Source of the DNA: an uncultured Eubacteriales bacterium
GTDB lineage: Bacteria > Bacillota > Clostridia > Saccharofermentanales > Fastidiosipilaceae
NCBI GenBank assembly: GCA_902373515.1
Contig: CABKML010000020.1
Coordinates: forward strand, 1 to 29,341
Direction of reading: 5' to 3'
Length of the DNA: 29,341 nt
Positions 16,101 to 26,146 of this stretch are shown piece by piece. How positions within the stretch are numbered: the stretch's first letter is position 1; each line of letters begins with the position of its first letter. The notes below the pieces were generated by a model that was not told where the DNA came from, did not search any database, and saw only the letters and a program-made list of their open reading frames with translations. The position numbers and the translations under genes were made by a program.

Positions 16101-19100
16101 TCAACCCAGTAAATCTGTTAAATCCATTTGATTCTGTTCCGGCAAATTATCCAGAACATGAAAATTAGCTAAAGCTTCCATTGCCGCCTGTTTGACATCC
16201 GCTTTAACAGCCAAATCTTCTCTGGCTAAAAATTCGCCGTTTTTCCGAGCTTTAACAATATTTTCCGCTGTAGTTTGCGGAAATTTCGGTATGACAGCAA
16301 AAGGCGGCCGGACGTTTTTACCTTCGGGCAAAAAGAGTTTGGCATCCGACTTATATAAATCAATCGGAAGTAATTGCACACCGCGCAACATCATTTCTTC
16401 TACAATTTCTAAAATATAGAAGAGCTTCTTTTCGCGCGGATTACGTTTGTTTAAGTCCGTAAAATAATATTCTTTACTTTTACGAATTTCAGCCAAACTT
16501 TTGCCGATAATCAATTCGGCATTGAATTCGTCAATATTATTTCCCAACCAAACCGCATAAAAGGCTTCTTTCCGATATACTTTATACCAGGCAATGCGCA
16601 AAGCCGACATGACATAAGCAACAGCATGGGCTTTCGGGAAAAGGTATTGAATTTTTAAGCAAGAATCTATGTACCACTCAGGTACCTGACATTCTCGCAT
16701 TTTGGCTATCTGTTCCTCGCTCAAGCCCTTACCTTTACGTACTTTTTCCATGATATCGAAAGCCATTTTGGACGGCAGATTATAATTGATAAGAGTTGTC
16801 ATAATTGAATCACGACAACCGATAACCTGATCGATATTACATATGCCGTCATTAATCAAATCACGGGCATTACCGTTCCAAACATTCGTACCATGAGACA
16901 AACCGGCCAACTGGACCAAATCATAAAAAGAACTCGGTTTTGTTTCAACAATCATCCCGCGCGCCATAATAGTTCCCTGTTCCGGCAAACCCAAGCAACC
17001 GACTTTCTGAACATCCGGCTCACTTAATTTTAAGGCAGATGTATCCTTATACAGTGACATCACCTGCGGATCGTTCATCGGTAACGTCAGGAAATCGATG
17101 TCGGTAAAATCTTTTAAACGTTTCAATTGAGTCGGCGCATCATGGCCCAAACAGTCAAATTTCAAAATTGTATCATGCAAAGAATTGAAATCAAAATGCG
17201 TAGTATACATCGAGCTGTCGGTATTATCAGCCGGATATTGAATAGGCGTAAAATCATAAATATCCCGTTCTTTGGGAATAACAACGATACCTCCCGGATG
17301 TTGACCTGTTGTCCGTTTAACTCCACAAATACCGGAGGCTAATCGCAATATATTCGCCGTCGAATAAACCTGTTCATGCATTTCGGCATATTTTTTCACC
17401 ACACCGATAGCATTTTTTTCCTGATAAGCGGAAATAGTTCCGGCTCTGAATGTGTAATCAGCCCCGAACATTTCTTTAATAAAGTTATGTGCTCGGCTCT
17501 GATATTCTCCGGAAAAATTCAAATCAATATCAGGTTCCTTATCACCGTTAAAGCCCAAAAAAGTTTCAAAAGGTATATTTTGCCCGTCCTGCCACATCGG
17601 TACTTGACAGTTAGGACAATTTTTTACCGGCAGATCGAAACCGCTGTCATACTTGTCAGACAAAGAAAAATCGCTGTAATGACATTTTAAGCAAACATAA
17701 TGGGCCGGCAAAGGATTAACTTCCGTAATACCGCACAAGGTAGCGACAAAGGATGAACCGACGGAACCTCTTGAACCGACAAAATAACCGTCGGCATTGG
17801 ATTTTTTTACCAATTTGGATGAAATGTAATACATGATGGCAAAACCGTTGGAAATAATTGAATCCAATTCTTTTTTCACCCGATTATAAACTAAATCGGG
17901 AATTTTACCCTCATATTCATAACGTTCTTTAACTTCCTGCCAAACCAAATCGTTGATATCCCGGGCCGCATCTTTAATCTCCGGCGGGAATGTACCTTCG
18001 GGGAAAGGCGGAATATTGTCCTGAACTTCCGCTGCCAAAAGATTGGGATTGTTAATTACGGCATTTTCCTTTTCCTCTTCCGTTAAATAATCAAAGCATT
18101 GCAGCATCTCTTCGGTTGTCCGGAAATACAGGCAAGGCGAAAAATCGGCATCGGCAAAACCGTTAACGCTAAGCAGCATGTTACGATATATTTGTTGCGA
18201 AGGATGGAGGAAATGACTGTCACAGGTAGCAACGTAAGGTTTCTTATTTTTCTCCGCCAAAGCAATAATCAATCGATTAACATTTTGCAAATCGCTTTCA
18301 TCTCTTAAACCACTACTTTCATCCCGCAAAAAGAAACTGTTATTGGCCAACGGCTGGATTTCTAAATAATCGTAGAAGCGAGCCATCTGCTTGAAGTGAT
18401 ATTCACTTAATCTTTCTTTAGCTAAAACCATGTTTTTATTCGCATCACGATATAATTTATGCATACTGCGATAAACTTCGCCTGCTTCGCAGGAAGAACC
18501 GATCAGCAAACCGCTTTTGAAATAACGTAATAAGGAGCGGGGAATTCGAGGTCGCGTGCTGAAATAATGCACATGGCTTTCCGATACCAGACGATAAAGA
18601 TTATATAAGCCCAAGTAATCTTTACATAAAGCGATAAAATGCAAAACTGTTTTATTTCTCTGCTTAATTTGAGCTGTGCTTTCTTTTCCGGCCTTTTCGT
18701 TCAGCGTAAATAAGTCACTGACTTGCAATTCCTGCAGTAATTTAATGAAAATTTCACCGCAACAACGAGTATCGTCCAAAGCACGATGATGGTTTTCCAA
18801 AGTTATATGCAGGGCATTGGCAACAGTATCAAGTTTATAATTGCTTAAACCGGTATAAAAAGTGCGAGCCATCTCTACCGTATCAATAAGTAAATTGTTA
18901 AATTTAAGTCTCGGTTCCGTACCTTTGACAATTCCGAAAGCCGCGTAGCGTAAAAATCCCAAATCAAACAGGCCGTTATGCGCCACCAGAGGATCATCGC
19001 CCAACCAACTATGAAAATCCTTAATTACCGTTTCAATATCAGGTTTACCGACTAAATCTAAGGACTCAATACCTGTAAGTTGTGTCGTCTTAGGACTGAG

Positions 19101-20672
19101 AATACCGCCGGGATTGACCAAAGTTGCGAAAACGTCACTTTCGACAAAATCACCGCTTTCATTCAGTTTATAACGAATAGCTGCAATTTCAATAATTTTA
19201 TCTTCTCCGGCTTTTAAGCCTGTTGTTTCCAAATCGAAAGCTACGAAAGATGTCAGCTTAGTTTTCGGAACATCCAGACCGAAGACTACCGTATTACCGT
19301 CATCAACAAGATAGCCTTCCATACCGTAAATTAACTTAATATTTTTCCCCTTTTTGGCTAAAGCTTTCTTTTCTTCATACATGAGAGGATAAGCCTGCAC
19401 TACACCGTGATCGGTGATGGCACAAGCCGGATGACCGAATTCAGCAGCCAGACGTAAAATAGATTTCGGTTCGGCAAAGCCGTCTTTGGCACTCATCTGA
19501 CTGTGACAATGTAACTCGACTCTTTTTTTCACCGCCTCATCTTTTCGGCCGGCAGTTTCGTGTGTTTCTTTCAAACCGATAATTTTGGCTTCCGGTTCGG
19601 AGGTATAACGATTGGTAGAAGCTTCAACATAAGCTTCCACCCACAAATCATCATGCAATTTTTCCGTCAGAATCTGCAATTTTTCCGCTTTTCCGTAGAC
19701 GAAACATTGGACAGCACCGTCATCTGAAAAGAGGGCGAATTTGACAATCATATTAACGCCGTCACGCACAATGTTAGCCTCAAATCCATGAATTTTACCC
19801 TTGAGCATAACTTTTTGACTCTGTAGATTAAAATCCGCTAAAGGTAAAATGTTCATTTCCGCCGGTACATTACCGTATATGTATTCAGGGTCGGAAACTT
19901 TCAGCCATTTTCCGGCCTTACTTTTACTACGGGAAACGTTATTATCGACAGCTGTAGCGGCTTGCTCAAGTGCGAGAGACGCATCGGCAGTTTGGCTTTG
20001 CTGTAAAAGATTCTGTAAAACTTTATTGCGTTCCTGCAATACGACAGTATCCGTCTCTTTCGCATTTGCGGCAAGACAATCTACATGCAAATTTACATCC
20101 AAAGAAAATTCCCGCTTAAACTGTTTCGCCGTAATCTGCAACAGTTCACTGCTAAAAGTACTATAAAATTCGGGGGCAATACAAAAATGAACACCGTCAT
20201 GAGCAATGTTGATCTCTGCCGTCTGCAAAATACAAACAGCCTGAGCGCTGACTTGATTCTGAATTTTTTTCAACAGATAAGGATAGATATCACGGAAAAA
20301 TTCGGCTATATCCTGCATGCTCAAAGAAAGTGCAGACAGATCGAAAAACAATTCAACTTCTCCGGCCTGCGGCAGAAGCTGCGGCAAGATACGCTCGATA
20401 AAATAAAGTATCTTATAATCGGAAAAAGTACTTTGTAAGGTAAAAAATAAATTCAATTTGAAATTTTTCGGCCGGGTGGCAGAAACTTGCAGAACGTCGG
20501 AATTGCGAACGGCAGCATTTCCAACTTGGCATTTAATGCTCGCCAAAACTGCAGGAAAAGCTGCTAAACGCTTGGTCGCCTCATCATTAAGGCGACTGTA
20601 AAAGCCGCAACCGTACAATTTATCTAAATCTTGTAAAAATTCAGCTAAGTTCTTTGCTTTTTTTACAGACAT
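16101..20672 (-). CDS. polC: DNA polymerase III alpha subunit, PolC type, 1523 aa
   Basis: Replicative polymerase of Gram-positive bacteria with built-in 3'-5' proofreading. Order: N-terminal region (1-280), OB fold (about 285-370), PHP domain (HCHSQMSAKDG 388-398; DHG 421-423) split by an inserted DnaQ-like exonuclease (FDLETTGL from 479 with D480 and E482; HNGLFD 565-570; HRALDD 629-634), then the PolC-specific zinc motif (C994, C997, C1019, C1022) and palm with PDIDLNF (D1048, D1050) and KFDCLGHD (D1173). It is about 80 residues longer than B. subtilis PolC; roughly 50 of these lie before the PHP domain, where residues 205-255 look low-complexity. Start ATG 20672 with GAGGA upstream. It follows ispG by 9 bases. 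The exonuclease and polymerase residues all appear intact. Confidence 0.98.
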   Translation of the reverse strand: MSVKKAKNLAEFLQDLDKLYGCGFYSRLNDEATKRLAAFPAVLASIKCQVGNAAVRNSDVLQVSATRPKNFKLNLFFTLQSTFSDYKILYFIERILPQLLPQAGEVELFFDLSALSLSMQDIAEFFRDIYPYLLKKIQNQVSAQAVCILQTAEINIAHDGVHFCIAPEFYSTFSSELLQITAKQFKREFSLDVNLHVDCLAANAKETDTVVLQERNKVLQNLLQQSQTADASLALEQAATAVDNNVSRSKSKAGKWLKVSDPEYIYGNVPAEMNILPLADFNLQSQKVMLKGKIHGFEANIVRDGVNMIVKFALFSDDGAVQCFVYGKAEKLQILTEKLHDDLWVEAYVEASTNRYTSEPEAKIIGLKETHETAGRKDEAVKKRVELHCHSQMSAKDGFAEPKSILRLAAEFGHPACAITDHGVVQAYPLMYEEKKALAKKGKNIKLIYGMEGYLVDDGNTVVFGLDVPKTKLTSFVAFDLETTGLKAGEDKIIEIAAIRYKLNESGDFVESDVFATLVNPGGILSPKTTQLTGIESLDLVGKPDIETVIKDFHSWLGDDPLVAHNGLFDLGFLRYAAFGIVKGTEPRLKFNNLLIDTVEMARTFYTGLSNYKLDTVANALHITLENHHRALDDTRCCGEIFIKLLQELQVSDLFTLNEKAGKESTAQIKQRNKTVLHFIALCKDYLGLYNLYRLVSESHVHYFSTRPRIPRSLLRYFKSGLLIGSSCEAGEVYRSMHKLYRDANKNMVLAKERLSEYHFKQMARFYDYLEIQPLANNSFFLRDESSGLRDESDLQNVNRLIIALAEKNKKPYVATCDSHFLHPSQQIYRNMLLSVNGFADADFSPCLYFRTTEEMLQCFDYLTEEEKENAVINNPNLLAAEVQDNIPPFPEGTFPPEIKDAARDINDLVWQEVKERYEYEGKIPDLVYNRVKKELDSIISNGFAIMYYISSKLVKKSNADGYFVGSRGSVGSSFVATLCGITEVNPLPAHYVCLKCHYSDFSLSDKYDSGFDLPVKNCPNCQVPMWQDGQNIPFETFLGFNGDKEPDIDLNFSGEYQSRAHNFIKEMFGADYTFRAGTISAYQEKNAIGVVKKYAEMHEQVYSTANILRLASGICGVKRTTGQHPGGIVVIPKERDIYDFTPIQYPADNTDSSMYTTHFDFNSLHDTILKFDCLGHDAPTQLKRLKDFTDIDFLTLPMNDPQVMSLYKDTSALKLSEPDVQKVGCLGLPEQGTIMARGMIVETKPSSFYDLVQLAGLSHGTNVWNGNARDLINDGICNIDQVIGCRDSIMTTLINYNLPSKMAFDIMEKVRKGKGLSEEQIAKMRECQVPEWYIDSCLKIQYLFPKAHAVAYVMSALRIAWYKVYRKEAFYAVWLGNNIDEFNAELIIGKSLAEIRKSKEYYFTDLNKRNPREKKLFYILEIVEEMMLRGVQLLPIDLYKSDAKLFLPEGKNVRPPFAVIPKFPQTTAENIVKARKNGEFLAREDLAVKADVKQAAMEALANFHVLDNLPEQNQMDLTDLLG

Positions 20673-20681
20673 CGTCAGTCC

Positions 20682-21761
20682 TCACTTGTCTGCCTCTTCC
20701 GAAGCTTTATCTTTCAATATCAAATCTATAAGGGCATCTATCGCACCTGCTTCAGGAATTTTTTTAATTGTAACCCCTTTTTTAAAAAGCAGATAGTTGC
20801 CTTTCCCTCCGGCAATTCCGTAATCAGCTCCACGAGCTTCGCCCGGCCCGTTGACTTTACAACCCATAACGGCAACTTTGGCGTTGACTTTAATATTTTC
20901 CAAACGTTTTTCCACTTCATTAGCTACATTGATCAAATCAACTTCCGTGCGGCCGCAAGTCGGACAGGAAATAAAAGTCAAACCTTCACTTAAACCCAGA
21001 GCTTTCAGGATACTTTCAGCCGCTTTGACTTCTTCAACCGGATCGGCAGTTAAAGAAACTCTTAATGTATCACCGATACCTTCAGCTAATAAAGTTCCTA
21101 TACCGACAGCAGAACGAATCGTACCTTCACGTAAAGTTCCCGCTTCAGTTACACCGATATGAAAAGGATAATCACAGACCTTGGCCATTAAACGATAGGC
21201 CTGAATTGTCAATAGCGGAAAAGATGATTTCAAAGATAATACTATATCTGTGAAGTTTTCTTCTTCCATCATAGCTATCGCTTCCTGAGCGCTTTCAACC
21301 AAAGCTTCAGCTGTCGGACCGCCGTACTTTTGCAGTATGGCCGGCTTCAGAGAACCGGCATTAACACCGACTCTGATTGCTATATGATTAGCTTTTGCCG
21401 CTTGTACAACTTCTTTCAAGCCGCCGTTTAGCTTCATATTGCCGGGATTAATTCTGATTTTACAAACTTTGGCATCTATAGCCGCCAAAGCCAACTTATA
21501 ATCAAAATGAATGTCCGCTACAATCGGTAAAGGCGAATAGCGCACAATTTCAGCCAACGCCTTGGCTGCTGTAAAATCAGGTACAGCTAAACGGGTCAAT
21601 TGGCAACCGGCCTGCTGCAGTTGCTGAATTTGTTGCAAGCTGGCAGCGACATCTCTCGTATCGGTACTATTCATCGATTGAATTATAATCGGAGCTTCCG
21701 AACCGAAAGTTAAAGGCCCCGCTTTAATCATCTTGGTTTTGCGACGTTTAATTTCATACAT
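20682..21761 (-). CDS. ispG: 4-hydroxy-3-methylbut-2-enyl diphosphate synthase IspG, 359 aa
   Basis: MEP-pathway enzyme that converts MEcPP to HMBPP with a 4Fe-4S cluster. The TIM-barrel part begins at about 14 (GPLTFGSEAPIIIQSMNSTD). The cluster ligands are in CPTCGRTE and in MGCKVNGPGEA, and the family signature continues to GIAGGKG. The length is that of the short bacterial form. The ATG at 21761 has only a weak ribosome site (GGTG, well upstream); a later ATG at codon 11 would cut into the conserved start. It lies between rseP (38 bases) and polC (9 bases). B. subtilis has proS near this position; it is absent here. Confidence 0.97.
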   Translation of the reverse strand: MYEIKRRKTKMIKAGPLTFGSEAPIIIQSMNSTDTRDVAASLQQIQQLQQAGCQLTRLAVPDFTAAKALAEIVRYSPLPIVADIHFDYKLALAAIDAKVCKIRINPGNMKLNGGLKEVVQAAKANHIAIRVGVNAGSLKPAILQKYGGPTAEALVESAQEAIAMMEEENFTDIVLSLKSSFPLLTIQAYRLMAKVCDYPFHIGVTEAGTLREGTIRSAVGIGTLLAEGIGDTLRVSLTADPVEEVKAAESILKALGLSEGLTFISCPTCGRTEVDLINVANEVEKRLENIKVNAKVAVMGCKVNGPGEARGADYGIAGGKGNYLLFKKGVTIKKIPEAGAIDALIDLILKDKASEEADK

Positions 21762-21799
21762 GGCTTAATAATACACCATCTGTCCAAAAATTTTAGCTC

Positions 21800-23191
21800 T
21801 TAATGCCGAAATAATCTGAGGACATCCAGGAATAAAGTAAACAGTGCCAAACCTAAAACAATTACTAAACCTAAATATCCATAAATATTTTCCCACTTTT
21901 CCGATAAGCGCTTACCCCTTACCGCTTCAATCAATAATAAGAAAATTTGCGATCCGTCCAAAGGCGGAATGGGTAAAAAGTTGCACATACCCAAGCTTAA
22001 GGAAATCAGAGCGAATATTTGCGTAAAATGGAGGAATTTCTCCCACAGGACAACGCCTGCCTGATTGATTTGTGAGTATATACTGACAATACCTACAGGT
22101 CCGGCCAGAGCATCTTTAGCCGGTAATTGTCCGGTAAACAGCAAACCTAACATGTTATAGGTACTGGTAAAGACTGAAACGAAGAAATCAGCACTATATG
22201 ATAAAACGGCTGCAAATCCTTTGACAGGTTTCAAATAAATTCCCGGGTCGGCCGGAATTTCCCGGACAGTCTGATCGGCATTAACTGTTACTTCCTTGCC
22301 GTTACGCAATAACTTGACTTTTGCCGCTATTATACTTTTAGGAGCAGCATCACCTTTATATAAGCGCGGAATTGAGGTCAATTTTTCACCGTCAACGGAA
22401 ATTATTTCATCTTTAGGTAAAATCGCCGGATTACTGCTACCTTCAACCACAAATTTATCTGCGACAATTTGACCGGTAACATTCAATTGTAAAAATTTAT
22501 ATTTTTTATCGGCTAAATAAACTTCCTTAACAACCTTACGCCCATTTTCACTTCTTTCATAACGCAAAAGTCTGCCTTCAGGCTGAGCCGGAAATTTTTG
22601 TGCAACCAGCAAATCCATATCCGTCTTAATATTAAATCCGTTATAGCTGATAATTTTATCACCGGCAATTAAATGAGCGGCAGCAGCCGTACTCATAGGC
22701 GGCGGCGGAAGCAGCTCCGTACTTTTGGCTGTAGTCCAGGCAAAGAATAAGGTAAAAGCTATAAAGCCGCTAATTAAATTCATCGCCGGGCCGGCAGCCA
22801 TAACGATAAAACGTTTCCATTTCGCCTGTGCGTAAAAAATTCCCGCCGCTTTGTCTCTGGCCAAAATTTCAGCCGGTGTCAAATCGTCATCCCTATTAGC
22901 TGCTTCTTCCGTGTTCAATTTTTCGGAAGCAATCTGATTCGGATTAAGTTTATTATCCATAGTCGGATACTCCCCGGCAAATTCAACGGATGCACCTATC
23001 GGCAAAGATTTGATACTGTATCGAATTCCTTTATAAACTTTGCTGAAAATTCTCGGTCCCATAAACAAAGAAAATTCAATTACCTTAAAACCTAAAAGTC
23101 GGCCGGCGACATAATGCCCCAATTCATGCAAAAGCATCATCAAACTTAATGAAATTAAACCGATAATAATTCCAACTACCGTATTAAACAT
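21800..23191 (-). CDS. rseP: RseP/RasP site-2 intramembrane metalloprotease, 463 aa
   Basis: M50-family protease that cuts anti-sigma factors and signal-peptide remnants within the membrane. The first membrane helix carries HELGH (H22, E23, H26), and the C-terminal part has NFLPIPPLDG (D412, third metal ligand) followed by a last helix. Helices are seen at about 5-25, 128-150, 385-405 and 437-458. Two PDZ-like segments lie between (GDKIISYNG at 177-185 and KDEIISVDG at 260-268), which is more than the single PDZ typical of Gram-positive homologues. A polar, acidic stretch at about 76-118 looks like an insertion in the loop after the first helix. GAGGG precedes the ATG. It overlaps the dxr stop by 8 bases. 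Confidence 0.94.
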   Translation of the reverse strand: MFNTVVGIIIGLISLSLMMLLHELGHYVAGRLLGFKVIEFSLFMGPRIFSKVYKGIRYSIKSLPIGASVEFAGEYPTMDNKLNPNQIASEKLNTEEAANRDDDLTPAEILARDKAAGIFYAQAKWKRFIVMAAGPAMNLISGFIAFTLFFAWTTAKSTELLPPPPMSTAAAAHLIAGDKIISYNGFNIKTDMDLLVAQKFPAQPEGRLLRYERSENGRKVVKEVYLADKKYKFLQLNVTGQIVADKFVVEGSSNPAILPKDEIISVDGEKLTSIPRLYKGDAAPKSIIAAKVKLLRNGKEVTVNADQTVREIPADPGIYLKPVKGFAAVLSYSADFFVSVFTSTYNMLGLLFTGQLPAKDALAGPVGIVSIYSQINQAGVVLWEKFLHFTQIFALISLSLGMCNFLPIPPLDGSQIFLLLIEAVRGKRLSEKWENIYGYLGLVIVLGLALFTLFLDVLRLFRH

Positions 23192-24386
23192 GCAAATATT
23201 CCCTCACATACGTTCTGTATTGCTTATCTAAAGCTAAAACCGTTGCCAAATCATCAGCTGCAGGAAGTTCTCGGCGTCCGGCACATAAATCCAGCGCATA
23301 AGCAACAGCTTGTGCAATCCTGCCAAAACGAATCTTCTCCTCTAAGAAGGCATTGACCGCCGCTTCATTAGCAGCATTCAATACCAACGGATAAATACCG
23401 CCTTTCATGATAGCAGATTGCGCCAAACTTAAGCAAGGAAATTTATTAAAATCAGGTGGATAAAATGTTAAACTGCAGGCACGTGCATCAAAGAAATTGA
23501 AAGCCTGCGTTACACCGGCGATTTTGGCCGGTGTAAAAATTGCCGCCTTAATAGGTGCCTGCATATCCGGAAAACTCATCTGAGCTGTAACCTGACCGTC
23601 CTGCCACTCTACTGCAGAATGAATAATAGATTGCGGATGAACAACTACTTCAACCTGCTTGAAATTAACTTGAAAAAGATAACAGGCTTCAATAATTTCC
23701 AAACCTTTATTCATCATACTGGCAGAGTCGACAGTTATTTTAGCACCCATATTCCATGTCGGATGGCGTAAAGCGTCTTTTAATTCGGCTTGAGCAATCT
23801 TTTCTGCCGGCCAATTCCGGAACGGACCGCCTGAGGCAGTTAACCAGATTTTTTTGAAATCTTCTTTTCTTCCGGCCTTCAGGCATTCATTAATTGCAGC
23901 ATGTTCGCTGTCAATGGAGATAATTTTACTATTACCCTGCTTTTTTGCTCGATCCAGAATGGCTGCACCGCAAACAATACTTTCTTTGTTGGCCAAAGCC
24001 AGATCAACCCCATGTTGCAAAAAAGCTGAATTAGATGCCAAACCGGCCAGACCGGAAATGGCTCCGACTGCCAAATCACAAGGGAATTCTACCAATTTTT
24101 CGGCTGCATCCTCACCGCAGAATACTTGCGGACCGCAATAAGTAGCATTAGTTGAAGACGAAAAAACAGTCGCAGCCAAAGCTTCTTTAAATTCAGCAAT
24201 AAGATTTTTATCATTTGTACATAAGGCCACCGCTGCAGGCTGAAACTGCCTAATCTGCTGTAATAACAAACGCCAATTGCTTTTACAGGCTAACGACACA
24301 ACACTCAAGTTATAGTTTTGACAAATGGCTAACGTTTGCTTCCCTACGGAACCGGTTGATCCTAAAACTGTTATTTTATTATACAT
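23184..24386 (-). CDS. dxr: 1-deoxy-D-xylulose 5-phosphate reductoisomerase, 400 aa
   Basis: Second enzyme of the MEP isoprenoid pathway, making MEP from DXP with NADPH and a divalent metal. The NADPH loop GSTGSVG is at 9-15, NKES at 133-136, metal ligands are in IDSEH (D159, E161), the substrate loop has ASGGPFRN and HPTWNMG, and E230 is in MMNKGLE. The length is normal. AGAGG precedes the ATG. It is 7 bases after cdsA and overlaps rseP by 8 bases. With ispG it gives two MEP steps in one array, beside uppS, which uses the product. Confidence 0.97.
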   Translation of the reverse strand: MYNKITVLGSTGSVGKQTLAICQNYNLSVVSLACKSNWRLLLQQIRQFQPAAVALCTNDKNLIAEFKEALAATVFSSSTNATYCGPQVFCGEDAAEKLVEFPCDLAVGAISGLAGLASNSAFLQHGVDLALANKESIVCGAAILDRAKKQGNSKIISIDSEHAAINECLKAGRKEDFKKIWLTASGGPFRNWPAEKIAQAELKDALRHPTWNMGAKITVDSASMMNKGLEIIEACYLFQVNFKQVEVVVHPQSIIHSAVEWQDGQVTAQMSFPDMQAPIKAAIFTPAKIAGVTQAFNFFDARACSLTFYPPDFNKFPCLSLAQSAIMKGGIYPLVLNAANEAAVNAFLEEKIRFGRIAQAVAYALDLCAGRRELPAADDLATVLALDKQYRTYVREYLHV

Positions 24387-24393
24387 ATTACCT

Positions 24394-25347
24394 CTAAAAT
24401 TTAACCAGATAATAAATTAGACTTACTAATAATAAAGTCGGCAAAACAAACATATAAGAATCCAAGCGATCCAAGATTCCGCCATGTCCCGGTAAAATCT
24501 TACTGAAATCTTTCAATTTGGCCCAACGTTTAATGGCGGAAGCGAACCAATCACCGATTTGTCCGACGATACTTAAAAACACACCGGCCAAAGCCCCGAA
24601 AAGTAAATTAGCGAAATAACCGGTTAATTGCGGTGTACTTCCCGTTAAAAAAATAAGTCCGAATAATGCACCGGCCACAAAAGAAGCTAAAACAGCGCAC
24701 AAAGAGCCTTCAACGGTTTTATTGGGGCTAAGATTAGGTATGATTTTTGTTTTACCGTAATTTTTACCGCCATAGTAAGCACTGACATCCGTAACTGTAA
24801 CTACTACTATGCCGAACCAGAGCCATTTATAGCCATTGGGAACGGCAAAGCACAATAAAGTAACAGCTGCCAACGGTGCGGATAAATATAAAGCGCCGAA
24901 AACGGTAATTGTCGCCTGGGGCAAAATTTTGTCGTCATAGGTCTTAAATTGCCAAAATGTCGATAAGAAAGCATATACCAGAAATATAAATCCGTAAGCG
25001 GCAAAACCGGCTGTCAACATCCAAAAATAATAGGAACGCCAAAGGTTATTCTGTACCAATTCCGCTGATAAGCCGCTGCTTCTGAAGGGCAAATTGAACC
25101 AGTTGGCATAATCGCTGAAATTAATCCAAGCAATTAAAGGTGCCAGACCGCTGAAAGCACCAAGCATTAAACTGAACAGGCTTACAGGTCTCAAACGCCT
25201 TCTCAAGGCGTAATACATCTCCAATGAGGTCAATATTGTCAAAATAATGCAGGCTGCCAACAGTAATTCACTAAAATATGCCGCCGGTATTAAAAACAAC
25301 AGGACCAACACACATAAAGTAATGCCCGTTTTAGTTCTTTCGTTCAT
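24394..25347 (-). CDS. cdsA: Phosphatidate cytidylyltransferase (CDP-diglyceride synthase), 317 aa
   Basis: Integral membrane enzyme that makes CDP-diacylglycerol from phosphatidate and CTP for phospholipid synthesis. It has about eight hydrophobic segments and the C-terminal family signature SAIKRWAKLKD followed by LPGHGGILDRLDS. The start is set at the ATG at 25347, which has AAGGAG 6-7 bases upstream; an ATG five codons earlier (25362) overlaps that site and is rejected. It has an extra-long loop (about residues 75-105) between early helices. It lies between uppS and dxr as in most Bacillota. Confidence 0.96.
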   Translation of the reverse strand: MNERTKTGITLCVLVLLFLIPAAYFSELLLAACIILTILTSLEMYYALRRRLRPVSLFSLMLGAFSGLAPLIAWINFSDYANWFNLPFRSSGLSAELVQNNLWRSYYFWMLTAGFAAYGFIFLVYAFLSTFWQFKTYDDKILPQATITVFGALYLSAPLAAVTLLCFAVPNGYKWLWFGIVVVTVTDVSAYYGGKNYGKTKIIPNLSPNKTVEGSLCAVLASFVAGALFGLIFLTGSTPQLTGYFANLLFGALAGVFLSIVGQIGDWFASAIKRWAKLKDFSKILPGHGGILDRLDSYMFVLPTLLLVSLIYYLVKF

Positions 25348-25386
25348 AATTATCTCCTTCATTCGCGTGCATTGACGTACTTAAAA

Positions 25387-26145
25387 TTATTTCAGCGCTC
25401 CGAATTTACGTGTTCTTTGATTATACGCCAATAAAGCGGCCAATAACTCCTTCTCACCGAATTCCGGCCACAAGCAATCACAGGCATAAAATTCCGCATA
25501 AGCTGCCTGCCACAATAAAAAGTTGGAAAGCCGCATCTCACCTGCAGTTCTGATTATTAAATCCGGATCGGGCAAATTCAATTTGGCAGTTTGCAAATTT
25601 GCCTCAAATATCTTCTCAACTTCGGTCAATGACAAATGGGAAAGATCATTTCTTTTTTGCAATAACAAAGCGGTAGCTGCAGCTGCCTCAGCTATTTCCA
25701 AGCGGCTGCCGTAATTAAGCGCAATTGTTAATTGTAATCGCTTATTTTCTGCTGTCCTGGTAACGGCCGAATGGATTATTTTCTGCAAATCTTCCGGTAA
25801 CTGCGTCAAATTACCGATAAAATTAAGTTTTACCTGCATCTGCATCAATTCATCAATATATTTATTGAAATAGGTGGCAACTAAAGAAAAAAGTTCATTA
25901 ACTTCAGCTGCCGGACGACGCCAGTTTTCAGAAGAAAAAGCATAAACAGTTAAATAATTTATCCCGATAGCGTCAACTATCCGACAAACATTAGTTAAAT
26001 TGATTGTACCCTGACGATGGCCATAAGAACGGGGCAACATCCTTTTTTGGGCAAAACGTCCGTTACCGTCCATTATTATGGCCAAATGTCGAGGCAATTT
26101 AATATTTTCCAAAGCAAGTTCGGTAGTTTTACTTAAAATATACAA
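25387..26145 (-). CDS. uppS: Isoprenyl transferase / undecaprenyl diphosphate synthase, 252 aa
   Basis: Cis-prenyltransferase that builds the C55 carrier lipid for peptidoglycan. IIMDGNGR has the catalytic D26, followed by HRQG (H43) and FSSENW (70-75), with LPDPDLIIRTAGEMRLSNF-type residues near 205 for IPP binding. The start codon is TTG at 26145, one base after the frr stop, with a weak GGAAAT site; no ATG or GTG lies between it and the catalytic motif. The tight junction suggests translational coupling to frr. Confidence 0.96.
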   Translation of the reverse strand: MYILSKTTELALENIKLPRHLAIIMDGNGRFAQKRMLPRSYGHRQGTINLTNVCRIVDAIGINYLTVYAFSSENWRRPAAEVNELFSLVATYFNKYIDELMQMQVKLNFIGNLTQLPEDLQKIIHSAVTRTAENKRLQLTIALNYGSRLEIAEAAAATALLLQKRNDLSHLSLTEVEKIFEANLQTAKLNLPDPDLIIRTAGEMRLSNFLLWQAAYAEFYACDCLWPEFGEKELLAALLAYNQRTRKFGALK

Positions 26146-26146
26146 A

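Noticed and set aside
25348..25362. Earlier ATG for cdsA
   Set aside because: The AAGGAG ribosome site lies just downstream of that ATG and serves the next one at 25347.
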